A stretch of 33,381 nucleotides of DNA, taken from a virus. The notes below the pieces were generated by a model. It worked only from the letters and a program-made list of their open reading frames with translations. It ran no database searches and was not told the DNA's origin. The DNA is taken from IMG/VR virus record IMGVR_UViG_3300031673_011926, positions 1 to 33,381 of that record; one strand, written 5' to 3'. Each line of letters opens with the position of its first letter. Position 1 is the first letter of the stretch. The position numbers and the translations under genes are program-made. Positions 1-7,636 of this stretch are shown here, piece after piece.

Positions 1-222
1 GCCTTCCGCGTTGGACATGTACATCCCACGGCGCGGAGTGGGACGAAATGCAACGGGGAGTTTTGCGAGGTCGGGCCGAGCTTTCAAGAATGCCTGGGCG
101 ATTTGTGCCATTGCCGCGGATTGCGGAAGAGAGGGCTTGATGGCGGTGCCAGATGTAGCTACCAGGGCGGGGTCAATGAGAGCCCGAAGTGCCTGGATGG
201 GATCCTGGTTTGTGGTGGCCAT
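1..222 (-). CDS. Hypothetical protein, N-terminal part (cut by window edge)
   Basis: An open frame starts at ATG 222-220 and runs 74 codons to the left edge with no stop, so its C-terminus is missing. It begins MATTNQDPIQALRALIDPAL and continues as an Ala/Pro-rich, mildly basic sequence; I recognise no domain. The start lies 5 bases after the stop of the preceding minus-strand gene (TGA at 230-228), the same tight packing as the rest of this operon, which is the main reason to believe it. No strong Shine-Dalgarno is visible, so translation probably depends on coupling to the gene before it. Position among candidate virion proteins suggests, but does not show, a structural role. Confidence 0.6.
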   Translation of the reverse strand, partial: MATTNQDPIQALRALIDPALVATSGTAIKPSLPQSAAMAQIAQAFLKARPDLAKLPVAFRPTPRRGMYMSNAEG

Positions 223-227
223 TCATC

Positions 228-440
228 TCAGAGCTTTGGAACCCGCGTCGGAACCACGGTTGAGAGCGGCTCCTTGGCGGATTCCCGTGGTGATGTTCCA
301 GTCCGTTGCTCTTCGATCATGCGCGCGATGGACTCGGCTTCCAACGCTTCATTCGTCGGGGTGACACCGGCTGCTTGTGACTCGGCCAGTGCGGCGAGCT
401 TGAAGATGCCGGCGAGCTTGTGCGCGCGCGTGAGCCCCAT
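228..440 (-). CDS. Small hypothetical protein (70 aa)
   Basis: A 70-residue protein beginning MGLTRAHKLAGIFKLAALAE, followed by a helical, Glu/Ala-rich middle and a Pro/Val-rich tail. ATG 440 lies just after the TAG (446-444) of the upstream tandem-repeat gene, with no convincing Shine-Dalgarno, so translation is likely coupled. No known family is recognised. Its N-terminus carries AGIFKLA, which resembles AGILKFA near the start of the upstream gene product; this may be a shared sorting or processing element, but it is short enough to be chance. The longer plus-strand frames over this stretch have non-phage-like composition and were taken as shadows. Confidence 0.6.
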   Translation of the reverse strand: MGLTRAHKLAGIFKLAALAESQAAGVTPTNEALEAESIARMIEEQRTGTSPRESAKEPLSTVVPTRVPKL

Positions 441-443
441 GGC

Positions 444-1838
444 CTACGAGGAGAGCCGAGCGATCAGGCCGCCGAGGCGCGCAGATGCCTTCTTCTCGGC
501 GTCTTCCTCTTCCTTCTTCTCGGCCTTCGGCGGATTCGACTCGGCCTCCTCGCCTTTGGCCTCTTCCTTGTCGCCCTTCATCGAGGCGAGGAACTCGGCT
601 TTCTCTTCGTCCGAGGAGAGCTTCAGGAGTTCCTGGACGGCCGCGGCCTTCTTCTCGTTCGACATCGATGCGGGCATGTGCGGGACGGCGATGCGTGCCA
701 TCTTGTCGAAGGCCGCCTGGTACTCCTCGGCGGTCTTGGCACCGACGAAGCTGATGACCTGGCTCGCCTGCGGCGCTGTGTTCGGGGGCTGGTTCGGGTG
801 CGGTGCTGCCGCGCCGATGAAGCCAGCGCCCTCGCCGATCTGCGTTGCAGTTGTTCCGACACCGGCTTCGCCCTGGTTGGCGTAGTTCTTCGGACGCTCC
901 TGCGCCTCGAGCGCGGCCTCGGGGGTCTGCTTGGCGGCGACGGCGAGATCGATCGGGTTGGTCGGCTGTCCGTCGATGAGCGGGCCTTCCACGCGGGGAG
1001 TGCCCATGCCGATGCCCGTGGTGATCTGAGCCTGCTTGACTGACTCGAGCATGCGGAGGGCCATCTTGAGCGAGGCTTCCTTCTGCGCCGGAACCGCCAC
1101 CACCTCGGATGCCTGGGGCGCCGAGTTCGGGGGCTTGACCGGGTAGGGAGCCTGCACGCCGACCATGCCCGCACCCATGCCGATGGAAGTCGGGGTCGTG
1201 CCGACGCCCTCTTCGCCCTCGTTGGCGTAGTTCTCGGGACGCTGTCCGGCCTCGAGCCCGGCCTCGGGGGTCTGCTTCGCTGCGGTGGCCAGGGTGTCCG
1301 GCTTCTGCGGGGTGCTGTCGATCAGCGGACCGTCGACGTTGGCGGCGCCCATGCCGATGCCCTGCGTGACGGCGGCCTGCTTGACCTCGTCGTGGAACTG
1401 GGCCAGGGCGATGTTGACGTGGGCCAGCTTGGTCGGCCCGTGGGACGCCAGCTTGTTCCAGTCGTCGGCACTGGCGTTCTTCTGGTGCAGCATCACGCGG
1501 GCAGCGGCTGCCTTGCCTGTGATGTTGGCGAGCGCTTCGGCCAGCATCGCGACTTCCTCGGGCTCCATGGCGAGGCCCTCGGACGGGGCCTCGGGACCCA
1601 TGGGCATCCCACCTTCGGCGCCTGGCATGCCCGGAGGCATCCCACCTTCTCCGCCACCGCCGGCGAGAGCGTCGTCGGCCATGGCGGCTTCCATCAGCTC
1701 TTCCTGGCCCTCCTCGGGAATGGCCTCAGCAGTCGCGTCCGCAATCGCGTTGGCCTCTTCCTCCTGGGCGAACTTGAGGATTCCTGCATCTGCGAGGCAG
1801 GCGGCGATCCCTCTTGTGTACGCTCTCCGCATCGGCAT
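444..1838 (-). CDS. Tandem-repeat, low-complexity protein (464 aa), probably virion-associated
   Basis: 464 residues. Order: an N-terminal helical stretch (1-55); a Gly/Met/Pro-rich linker (about 58-90); a helical segment (91-150); repeat 1 (about 153-249) and repeat 2 (about 268-362), each with a GIGMG...GPLID core, AAKQTPEA, a NYAN(E/Q)GE(E/A)GVGTT stretch and a PP-N-(S/T)-APQAS end; then a C-terminal segment with a highly charged Glu/Lys-rich region (about 410-450). Period is about 115 residues. ATG 1838 has GGGAGG a few bases upstream and a sigma70-like promoter at 1888-1916. Function is unknown; repeats plus acidic tail suit a scaffold, internal head or tail-associated protein, by inference only. 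Confidence 0.8.
   Translation of the reverse strand: MPMRRAYTRGIAACLADAGILKFAQEEEANAIADATAEAIPEEGQEELMEAAMADDALAGGGGEGGMPPGMPGAEGGMPMGPEAPSEGLAMEPEEVAMLAEALANITGKAAAARVMLHQKNASADDWNKLASHGPTKLAHVNIALAQFHDEVKQAAVTQGIGMGAANVDGPLIDSTPQKPDTLATAAKQTPEAGLEAGQRPENYANEGEEGVGTTPTSIGMGAGMVGVQAPYPVKPPNSAPQASEVVAVPAQKEASLKMALRMLESVKQAQITTGIGMGTPRVEGPLIDGQPTNPIDLAVAAKQTPEAALEAQERPKNYANQGEAGVGTTATQIGEGAGFIGAAAPHPNQPPNTAPQASQVISFVGAKTAEEYQAAFDKMARIAVPHMPASMSNEKKAAAVQELLKLSSDEEKAEFLASMKGDKEEAKGEEAESNPPKAEKKEEEDAEKKASARLGGLIARLSS
624..1380 (-). repeat. Two in-frame internal tandem repeats in the 464-aa protein
   Basis: The two copies encode residues of about 153-249 and 268-362 of the protein at 444-1838. Both keep GPLID, AAKQTPEA, VGTT and APQAS in the same order with a spacing of roughly 115 residues. 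Copy boundaries are approximate because they were placed by eye. The repeats are diverged in protein and DNA, so the duplication is old relative to the 89-bp repeats elsewhere in the window. Confidence 0.75.
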
Positions 1839-1887
1839 TTTCTTGTCCTCCCTGGTAGTCCAGGCTTGTTCTCAATCCTGGTTCCCG

Positions 1888-1916
1888 ATATTACAAAAGC
1901 CGCTGTCAAGTGCCAA
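1888..1916 (-). promoter_or_regulatory. Candidate sigma70-type promoter for the tandem-repeat gene
   Basis: On the minus strand TTGGCA (1916-1911) is followed after exactly 17 bases by TAATAT (1893-1888). It lies in the 89-bp gap (1839-1927) between the stop of the 266-aa gene and the start at 1838, the widest gap in this operon. A short hairpin with CCAGG/CCTGG arms (about 1860-1881) sits between the promoter and the ribosome site. The -35 matches consensus 5 of 6 and the -10 only 4 of 6. Whether host or phage polymerase would use it is unknown. Confidence 0.45.
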
Positions 1917-1927
1917 GTTTATTTTCC

Positions 1928-2728
1928 TTACTCGGGGAAGCTCTCGAAGCTCCTTCGGGCAATTTCACCCAGCCCTCCGTATCGAGACGGCAGAGTCGGG
2001 CGTACGGGACCATACTGTCTTACAAGTTGTCTTTGGTGCGGAGACTGAGGATCCAACGCCCCTCCTGCGGATTCCCCCAGGGCCTCGCCGGCTGCGGCGG
2101 CAGGGAGGAACCCCAACATTCCGAGAGGTCCTCCGAGGGACCAAGCAAGAGAGCTTCCCAGTTCACGGCCGACCTGTTGGCCGGTTGAATATCTGGGGTC
2201 TCCTCCGGTCATCAATGTATTGCCAATCCCGTAGGCAGGCATCCCCAAGAGGAATCCCTTGGATAGCATGTCGCCGGGGGCGGCTTTGGCAAGAGACCAC
2301 GCTCTCTCAGGAGAAAACCCTTTCTGTTTGAGGTCACGGGCGGCGTTGACGATGCCGGGACTCCACGCCATTTCTCCGCGAACGATGCCCCCTTTACCGA
2401 GTAAACCACCTGTGTGGTAGCGGCCCTTGAGTGTCTGCAACCCATGGTTTCCCACGAGGAGAGACCGGGCTAGCCCGGCTTCTTGACCAGGAGGGGTTCG
2501 GTAGTGTCCGAGAGATTTGGGCTCCGCCGTCTCGATCCATTTCATGAAGCGGGCACGATCGAGCGCGTTATAGTCGGAAGGCTTCCCCGCGGACACGAGT
2601 TTTTGGCGTAGTGCTGCGAGCGCGTCCAACTCTACGTCCCGTGCTCCTTGCAACCCTTTACCGAAGAGGGCAGTACGCAGCCCGCTAAGGATTTTTCCGG
2701 GGTTTACGTGGAGAGGGACGGGCGGCAT
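1928..2728 (-). CDS. Hypothetical Ala/Gly-rich protein (266 aa), candidate virion protein
   Basis: Begins MPPVPLHVNPGKILSGLRTA. The N-terminal half is charged and helical; residues about 170-235 are hydrophobic and Gly/Ala-rich (FLLGMPAYGIGN, SLGGPLGMLGFLPAAAAGEAL) and could touch membrane or pack inside the particle; the end is Pro/Arg-rich. No family recognised. Its ATG overlaps the stop of the RNAP beta' C-terminal gene (TGATG, 2730-2726), and AGGAGG lies just upstream inside that gene, so the two are translationally coupled. The coupling suggests co-production with the RNA polymerase; a role in packaging or injecting the polymerase is possible but unsupported by any motif. Confidence 0.75.
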   Translation of the reverse strand: MPPVPLHVNPGKILSGLRTALFGKGLQGARDVELDALAALRQKLVSAGKPSDYNALDRARFMKWIETAEPKSLGHYRTPPGQEAGLARSLLVGNHGLQTLKGRYHTGGLLGKGGIVRGEMAWSPGIVNAARDLKQKGFSPERAWSLAKAAPGDMLSKGFLLGMPAYGIGNTLMTGGDPRYSTGQQVGRELGSSLAWSLGGPLGMLGFLPAAAAGEALGESAGGALDPQSPHQRQLVRQYGPVRPTLPSRYGGLGEIARRSFESFPE

Positions 2729-4536
2729 CAGTATTCTCCTCCTGGTGAGGGTAGCCCGAAACTCGCGCCATAGGCAAGGGCGGGGATTGGGTTGTAGCCT
2801 CGAAGTCTTGAGGTGCCTCCCGAATGCACGCCGTCGAGCAGAGCTGTTTTGAGGTATCGGTGGCCCATGCGTGAGAGGACATCCGGATTGAGGAGGGGAT
2901 TGCGCGACAAAGGCTTCATCACGAACTCAAGGCGAGGGGCATCTCCCGGGGGGAGCGTTCTGACCTTGGTGAATTGAGCCTCTTGAAGTTTCTCCTGAAC
3001 GCTCTTGGTCACAGGAGAGCCCGCCGTGAAGTGCAGGTAATCATCTCCGAGCACATGCCCGCGCACGTCCGCGAGCGGGCGTTCTTTCGAAGCAGCCCGC
3101 ATGCTTCCACGCAGGGCAGAATGCGCTACCATGTCCCCCGCACGGAGTCCTGGAATGCTGCCAGGGTCGTGGACCTCTGCGTAGTTCAGATGCGACTTGG
3201 CAAGAACTTCCAGGTGGCGTCTATCGATGTCGTGTCCTGACGACGAGTAGAGATCGTCCAGACGCTGGATGAGGTAATCACGCCCCGCTCCGATTCCCTT
3301 CAGGCGTGTGACATCCTTGGGGCTTGGGATTCCGTCTGCGAGAGCATCGCCCGCTTCCACCATTTGTCCGAGGCGCACGATGGGAGGAGCCTCGGGAGGC
3401 GTGTAATACCTGCGCCCTGCAACATGGAGGTAGTGTCCTCCCTGCGGGGCAATGTCAATCTTGCCGACTTCTCCTTCGTCTTCCGAAACGATGGCCATGT
3501 TCGCCATGGAAGACGGCACTTCAACGATCTGGCGGAGGCGTTCAATGGTGCGCAGTTCACGTCCCTTGGTTGTGGAGAGTTTCACACCGTGCTTGGAGTC
3601 CAAGGCCATCTGGGTTAATGGCTGGGAAAGGACCTGTCCTGCACGGACTCCGATGTTGGTGCCGATTTCATGCGGCTGTCCGATCTCATTGAGTCCCGAG
3701 CATTTCTGGCAAACCCCTTGAGAAAGCTCGCATGTCGAGGGGGAGCGGACAATAACGAGGCCCTGTCCGCGTGCGAGCTTTCGCGCCACATCATCGGTGA
3801 TGAGCTTTCCTGCGGGATACCCGGCTGCCGGCTTTGCCAAGTAACGGTCTCGGAGTTCGGGGCTGCTCGCGGGAAGGGCGATCCCGTTGGATGTTCCGCA
3901 GTCTGTCTTGGAGATGACCTGGTCTGCCATGTTGTTGATGAAGATCTTGCTCAGGTCTCCTGGTTCCGAGACGGAAAGATTGGCGGCCATTGCATTGATG
4001 CGGGCTTCTGAATTTGCAAGCCAGGATTCAGCGGGGGACAGGCCTTCCGAGTAGCTGTGCCGGATGAGGTAGGGGAAGATGGTCTTGTCGTGCTTCATCG
4101 CGACCACGGGGGACACGATGGTCTTCACGAGTTGACTGGGTGAACCCCGGGCACCTGCTTCGACTTCGCGTGCCATACTTCCCTTGTGTGACATGGCCAA
4201 GTTGACCGCGCGAGATTGGGCCTCCGAGAGAGCGGCTAGCTGTTGCGGATAGGTCGTTGCAGCATCCAGACGCTGTTGAGCGCTGCGCATGATGGCGCGC
4301 TGTTGCATGTAGTCTGGCGTGATGTCATCGAGACCAGGGGAGAGTGGCTCAAGCGTGGCGACCTCGTCTGCGACGTGTTTCAGTTCTTGCATGTTGTGGA
4401 CGTAGGCAGTCGGGTCGTTCTTGGCCATATCCAGAAATGCGGATCGAAGGCGCTTCTTGGTCAAAGGACCCCGGTCCAAGCGGGTGCCGGGTGGAAGGTA
4501 GTCCTTGATCAGGTGTTGCCCAAAGGAAAGGGTCAC
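2728..4536 (-). CDS. RNA polymerase beta' subunit, C-terminal half
   Basis: Residue numbers below count from a TTG at 4548, four codons upstream. The protein carries the part of beta' after the active-site aspartates: a bridge-helix region (about 128-165, AGARGSPSQL); the second zinc site with four cysteines (DCGTSNGI C217, STCEL C273, GVCQKC C280 and C283); the trigger-loop region (GVRAGQVLSQPLTQMALDSKH, 300-320), where the usual TMRTFH reads ALDSKH, keeping His but not Arg; and the C-terminal block with GDALADGIPSPKD and RRHLEVLAKSHLNYAE. It must join the beta-beta' N-terminal protein encoded at 7900-12696. I prefer GTG 4536: it overlaps the previous stop as GTGA and has GGGGAGG 3 bases upstream. 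TTG 4548 is the alternative. Confidence 0.93.
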   Translation of the reverse strand: MTLSFGQHLIKDYLPPGTRLDRGPLTKKRLRSAFLDMAKNDPTAYVHNMQELKHVADEVATLEPLSPGLDDITPDYMQQRAIMRSAQQRLDAATTYPQQLAALSEAQSRAVNLAMSHKGSMAREVEAGARGSPSQLVKTIVSPVVAMKHDKTIFPYLIRHSYSEGLSPAESWLANSEARINAMAANLSVSEPGDLSKIFINNMADQVISKTDCGTSNGIALPASSPELRDRYLAKPAAGYPAGKLITDDVARKLARGQGLVIVRSPSTCELSQGVCQKCSGLNEIGQPHEIGTNIGVRAGQVLSQPLTQMALDSKHGVKLSTTKGRELRTIERLRQIVEVPSSMANMAIVSEDEGEVGKIDIAPQGGHYLHVAGRRYYTPPEAPPIVRLGQMVEAGDALADGIPSPKDVTRLKGIGAGRDYLIQRLDDLYSSSGHDIDRRHLEVLAKSHLNYAEVHDPGSIPGLRAGDMVAHSALRGSMRAASKERPLADVRGHVLGDDYLHFTAGSPVTKSVQEKLQEAQFTKVRTLPPGDAPRLEFVMKPLSRNPLLNPDVLSRMGHRYLKTALLDGVHSGGTSRLRGYNPIPALAYGASFGLPSPGGEY

Positions 4537-4790
4537 GCGCCTCCCCAATCTCCCGGGAGCCTATCGGCTTGCCCGACACTAAGAGGGACCGACCGTGAGA
4601 GGGACGCACTATTGGGGTAACGCGCAGCACGACGCAGGAGACGTTTTCCACGGAAGCCTGACGTATTGTCGTACCTTTGGCCTTCGGGAGGAAGGCCTAC
4701 ACCGGACCCTGCGAAGGTACGCAGGGCTCCGATGAAGTCCTCCTGTGGAGGACTATCGGGAGATCCGATCTTGGTGAGGTCGAGAGACAT
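4533..4790 (-). CDS. Small protein with MSLDLTKIG N-terminus (85 aa)
   Basis: 85 residues, starting MSLDLTKIGSPDSPPQEDF, then a Gly/Arg/Ser/Pro-rich, basic and probably disordered body. The first nine residues match the MALDFTK(V/I)(G/A) start of three other proteins in this operon; the rest does not resemble them. ATG 4790 overlaps the stop of the membrane-protein gene (TGATG), with AAGAAGG upstream in that gene. It ends by overlapping the start of the beta' C-terminal gene. No catalytic motif is visible. Its place between RNAP halves and the shared leader peptide suggest a particle component or RNAP-associated factor; both ideas are inference. Confidence 0.7.
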   Translation of the reverse strand: MSLDLTKIGSPDSPPQEDFIGALRTFAGSGVGLPPEGQRYDNTSGFRGKRLLRRAARYPNSASLSRSVPLSVGQADRLPGDWGGA

Positions 4791-5215
4791 CAGGCTACCT
4801 TCTTGCTGGGCTCCCGGTTGCCCCGGACTTCCTGCACCCAGTTCCAGAACTTGTCCAGGTAGTTCATGAGAGGGCCTACGGCGAAAACGAGGAGTGCTTC
4901 ATACCACCGAATCCCTGCGACCATCAAGGCACAGAAGGAGGCAGCAGCACTCAGGATGAGGATGATACCGGGCCCCCACTTCTTGAACCAGGGTTTCACG
5001 GCGGCGATTTTCTTCATGATGAAGATGGCCAGCTGGATGAAAAGCATCACGATGCCTGCCCACTGGCCGGTCTTGACGAAGTTTACGGCGGTGTCAGTCT
5101 GTGCAGCGAGGTCCGCAGCGGAGGTGATCTCCGGGGGCTTGTTGGTGATGGTCTGTGCTGCGACCGTGAAGCCGATGACCCACACGATGGTGAAGATGAA
5201 GAAAGCGATTCTCAT
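4790..5215 (-). CDS. Small integral membrane protein (141 aa, about three TM segments)
   Basis: From ATG 5215 the protein starts MRIAFFIFTIVWVIGFTVAA, a hydrophobic segment that is either a signal-anchor or the first transmembrane helix. A second hydrophobic stretch lies near residues 48-66 (IVMLFIQLAIFIM) and a third, longer one at about 80-120 (IILILSAAASFCALMVAG, ALLVFAVGPLMNYL); the tail is charged (EVRGNREPSKKVA). An upstream in-frame ATG at 5356 would overlap 137 bases of the previous gene and add a non-hydrophobic stretch, so I reject it; 5215 sits 4 bases after the preceding TAA. Holin-like or injection-channel functions fit the topology, but no family is recognised. Confidence 0.7.
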   Translation of the reverse strand: MRIAFFIFTIVWVIGFTVAAQTITNKPPEITSAADLAAQTDTAVNFVKTGQWAGIVMLFIQLAIFIMKKIAAVKPWFKKWGPGIILILSAAASFCALMVAGIRWYEALLVFAVGPLMNYLDKFWNWVQEVRGNREPSKKVA

Positions 5216-5219
5216 GGCC

Positions 5220-5729
5220 TTACCCCAGTCCGAGTTGTTCGAGGATTCCTTCGTCGGGCGACGCAATTCGCCCGCCCCCAATTGCTCCTGCGGTTCCGAG
5301 ACCGGTGGCGCCGATGAGTGAGAACAGCCAGGGATACTTCCTTGCTGCACGTGCAACGGACCCCCGGAGACCCCCGGGACGCACGATGTCCGCAGGACTG
5401 CGTGTATCCAGTATTTTGCGGAGCGTTCCGGAAAACGTTACGGGACTGCGGGACATCTGAGGGAACAGTGCGTTTGGCTGAGTTGCCATGCTTGCGCCAA
5501 CCCCTCCGCCCAGGATTCCCAGGCCACCCCCGACACCCATGCCTAGTCCGGTCTGGGCCCCTTCACCACCTCCGACCCCGCCTCCGAGGACAGCACCCAA
5601 AGCACCGCCCGCCGCGGGAATACCGGCAGCCTGAGTAGCTGTAAGGTCACGAATCAGGTTCATTGGTTGGGACCCGAGACTGACGTGGCGTCCAACGTTG
5701 AACCCAATCTTTGTAAAATCAAGAGCCAT
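5220..5729 (-). CDS. Glycine-rich hydrophobic protein with MALDFTKIG N-terminus (169 aa)
   Basis: Begins MALDFTKIGFNVGRHVSL. Residues about 33-82 are dominated by Gly and small hydrophobics (AAGGALGAVLGGGVGGG, GMGVGGGLGILGGGVGAS), a pattern of glycine-zipper membrane-inserting segments, and a second such patch lies near 134-155 (LFSLIGATGLGTAGAIGGG). Between them is a basic stretch. ATG 5729 is preceded by AGGAGGAAAA at good spacing. Glycine-zipper proteins occur among phage internal and ejected proteins, so membrane insertion during DNA or protein delivery is plausible; this is inference from composition. It shares its first nine residues with three neighbours and nothing obvious beyond that. 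Confidence 0.75.
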   Translation of the reverse strand: MALDFTKIGFNVGRHVSLGSQPMNLIRDLTATQAAGIPAAGGALGAVLGGGVGGGEGAQTGLGMGVGGGLGILGGGVGASMATQPNALFPQMSRSPVTFSGTLRKILDTRSPADIVRPGGLRGSVARAARKYPWLFSLIGATGLGTAGAIGGGRIASPDEGILEQLGLG

Positions 5730-5759
5730 CGCCTTTTCCTCCTGCCCCTGCCCCGTATT

Positions 5760-7115
5760 CTACGAGACCTTCGGCGGTTCAGCAATCTTCGGAGGTTTGA
5801 TCTCCTCCACCTCGGGTCGGTCCAAGCCTTCCCCACCACCCAACCCGGCTGCCGAGAGGCGTGAGGGGCGACGTCCGTGCCTGCGCGCGTCGAGCTTCTG
5901 GATGAACCATTGCTTCGGATCGTTGCCCATCCGGCGCATATTGTAGACATTCTTTCTGCCGTTCATCACCTGGAAGATGATGCTGCTCAGGTCGGCCTTG
6001 AGGATGTCGGCAGGGTGTGGCGTCTTCGTCGTTACTGTTCCCGCTCCATACTGCCCTTCGGGGATTCGTCCCTGGAACCCTGTGGCGTAGTCGGCCGTGT
6101 GGTCGGGCTGCTGCACTGCCAGGAGCTTCTCCCCCTTGCGTCCCGGGAGACGCGCTTTCGGGATGGCCCAGGAGTGCGCGATGCCTGACTCCTCATCGAC
6201 CAGGCGCATGTCGTAGTGCGCACGCCCATTCTGCCGGTCGGTCTTGTGCTTCTGGATGGCGAGGGAGAATGGGTCTCCGATGTCGTTGGGACGGATGGGT
6301 GTCATGACTCTTTGGTCGGGGAGACCCGGAGCGAACTGGGCACTCTTCAAACGGTCAGCGAATGACAGGAGCTCTGCGCGGGTGACGAAGCGCCCCTCCT
6401 TCTTTTTCTCGAGTCCGTCCGGGTCGCGCCGGCGTTCCATTTTCTTGCACATGGCGCCCCAGTCGCGGGCGACCTTCGCCATCCCCTTCTCAAAGCCGCC
6501 AATGTCCTTCAGGTTGACCTTCATCGCCTTCAACCCCGTCGCTGCATTCAACGATCCGACGGCGCGGACAGAGCCCATGGGTTTCATCGCGACCATGTCG
6601 AGCCGAATATCTCCCCCTTCAGGTTTCTTGAACGTCGTCCCAGCGATTCCCCGAAGGGTGTTCATCAGGGTAACGCGCGCGCCCGAGGTGCGCATCTTCT
6701 TTCCGATGGGATGGCGAACGTGGAATCCCCTCCCCCCGGAGAACGCGACTTCGGACGAGCCCGGGAACTTGTCGTTGAGGGTGTCGACGACCTTCTGGGT
6801 CATGTCCTTCACAGTGGAGAACGAGGTCTTCGGACCAGGATCGATGTCGACGATGAACTGGTCAGTCGTCTTACCCGTGGTCGGGTGGAACTCGGCGTGA
6901 CGTCGTGTCGCCCAGTAGGTGATGTCCTGTGCGTCGGGGATCTTGATGTACTTGCCACCGTGCTTCCGTTTGAAGATCGGATCTCCGTCCTCCTGCACCT
7001 GGACCACGGAGACGGGCCGGGATCCGAACTGGTTGAGCAGTTCCAGTTGGACACTGGGCTGTGCGTAGTAATCCTCAACCTGGGAGCGGGTGAGGCCGGG
7101 GAGGAGGTTGGACAT
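5760..7115 (-). CDS. AEP primase/polymerase domain fused to LigD-type 3'-phosphoesterase domain (451 aa)
   Basis: N-terminal archaeo-eukaryotic primase fold (about 30-220): metal-binding FIVDIDPG (D90, D92), SGGRGFHV (126-133, H132) and GGDIRLD (D173), then GSVRAVGSLNAATGL (181-195), which resembles the R-PGSLHGKTGL signature of PriS-type primases. C-terminal LigD-type phosphoesterase domain (about 280-370): QKH (H290), AHYDMR (H300, D302, R304), SWAIPK, and DHTADY (H339, Y343), matching the His/Asp/Arg/Tyr catalytic set, then IPEGQYGAGTV. No ATP-dependent ligase domain follows; the tail is Pro/Glu-rich. Known PE domains trim 3' ribonucleotides or phosphates at breaks, and AEPs fill or prime. 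ATG 7115 lies just after the previous TAA. Lying inside the RNAP operon is unusual for a repair or priming enzyme. Confidence 0.88.
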   Translation of the reverse strand: MSNLLPGLTRSQVEDYYAQPSVQLELLNQFGSRPVSVVQVQEDGDPIFKRKHGGKYIKIPDAQDITYWATRRHAEFHPTTGKTTDQFIVDIDPGPKTSFSTVKDMTQKVVDTLNDKFPGSSEVAFSGGRGFHVRHPIGKKMRTSGARVTLMNTLRGIAGTTFKKPEGGDIRLDMVAMKPMGSVRAVGSLNAATGLKAMKVNLKDIGGFEKGMAKVARDWGAMCKKMERRRDPDGLEKKKEGRFVTRAELLSFADRLKSAQFAPGLPDQRVMTPIRPNDIGDPFSLAIQKHKTDRQNGRAHYDMRLVDEESGIAHSWAIPKARLPGRKGEKLLAVQQPDHTADYATGFQGRIPEGQYGAGTVTTKTPHPADILKADLSSIIFQVMNGRKNVYNMRRMGNDPKQWFIQKLDARRHGRRPSRLSAAGLGGGEGLDRPEVEEIKPPKIAEPPKVS

Positions 7116-7116
7116 C

Positions 7117-7551
7117 TTACCCCGGCAACTTTCCTAGAGGGCCTGCAATTGGCCGCGGGATTCCTCCACCCAACGACAACGCTTGTATTTCTGGGGGCAG
7201 GCCTGCCTTTAGATCTTGGGTGAATTTCGACAACGGAGTAGAGAGAAGGTCTCTCCTTTCCATTTGGTCTTGCAAATGTTTCCACGCGACACGCATGGGA
7301 CTGTTCAGGCGTTTTGAGGAGTACTGTCCGAATTCACGCCCCTTTAAGGCCCACGTCAGATGGGTCGACAAGTTTCGGATGGCATCTTTTCCAAGATCAT
7401 GCTCCAACGTGTTGCGAGGGATTTTCCGGAGGGCCGGGCGCAGAGACTTCGTTACCTCCGAAGGTCCCCCGATCTCCATGAGGTCGCGGAGGTGTCGGAT
7501 GAGACGGGAACCCGAAAGTCCCGCTGCCACCTTGGTGAAGTCGAGAGCCAT
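7117..7551 (-). CDS. Protein with MALDFTKVA N-terminus (144 aa)
   Basis: From ATG 7551 the protein begins MALDFTKVAAGLSGSRLIRH and continues as a basic, largely helical sequence (SLRPALRKIPRNTLEHDLGK, MRVAWKHLQDQMERRDLL), ending in a Gly/Pro-rich tail. No known family. The longer frame uses GTG 7554 one codon earlier, but GGAGGAAA has ideal spacing to 7551. That ribosome site lies in a perfect copy of the end of the big RNAP gene (89-bp repeat). Only the first eight residues resemble the neighbouring 87-aa protein. Function unknown; it may be a virion or RNAP-associated protein marked by the shared leader. Confidence 0.75.
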   Translation of the reverse strand: MALDFTKVAAGLSGSRLIRHLRDLMEIGGPSEVTKSLRPALRKIPRNTLEHDLGKDAIRNLSTHLTWALKGREFGQYSSKRLNSPMRVAWKHLQDQMERRDLLSTPLSKFTQDLKAGLPPEIQALSLGGGIPRPIAGPLGKLPG

Positions 7552-7635
7552 CACTTTCCTCCAATCTTCACCGGATCATCCAACCGGATTTCTCCCCGGT
7601 GGTACGCCGACATCGCATCGCTCTGGGTCTTGAAC
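7547..7635. repeat. 89-bp perfect direct repeat, copy 1
   Basis: Identical over 89 bases to 7896-7984, offset 349 bp. The copy at 7896-7984 is the functional 3' end of the RNAP gene plus the ribosome site and start of the 87-aa gene. This copy supplies the ribosome site and start of the 144-aa gene. Similarity continues imperfectly into the first codons of both downstream genes, which differ at several synonymous positions. Confidence 0.95.
7552..7635 (-). pseudogene. Orphan copy of the 3' end of the RNAP beta-beta' gene
   Basis: Read on the minus strand this stretch encodes the same C-terminal residues as the RNAP gene (ending AYHRGEIRLDDPVKIGGK and a stop), but it has no start and no polymerase body upstream; it follows directly after the stop of the 87-aa gene. 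It is a duplication remnant kept perhaps because it carries the GGAGG ribosome site for the 144-aa gene. Confidence 0.85.
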
Positions 7636-7636
7636 A

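Noticed and set aside
103-1043. Overlapping plus-strand frames of 207-260 codons at the left end
   Set aside because: They lie antisense to minus-strand genes that have proper stop/start coupling and repeat-bearing protein sequence; their translations are Ser/Ala- or Leu/Arg-rich shadows.
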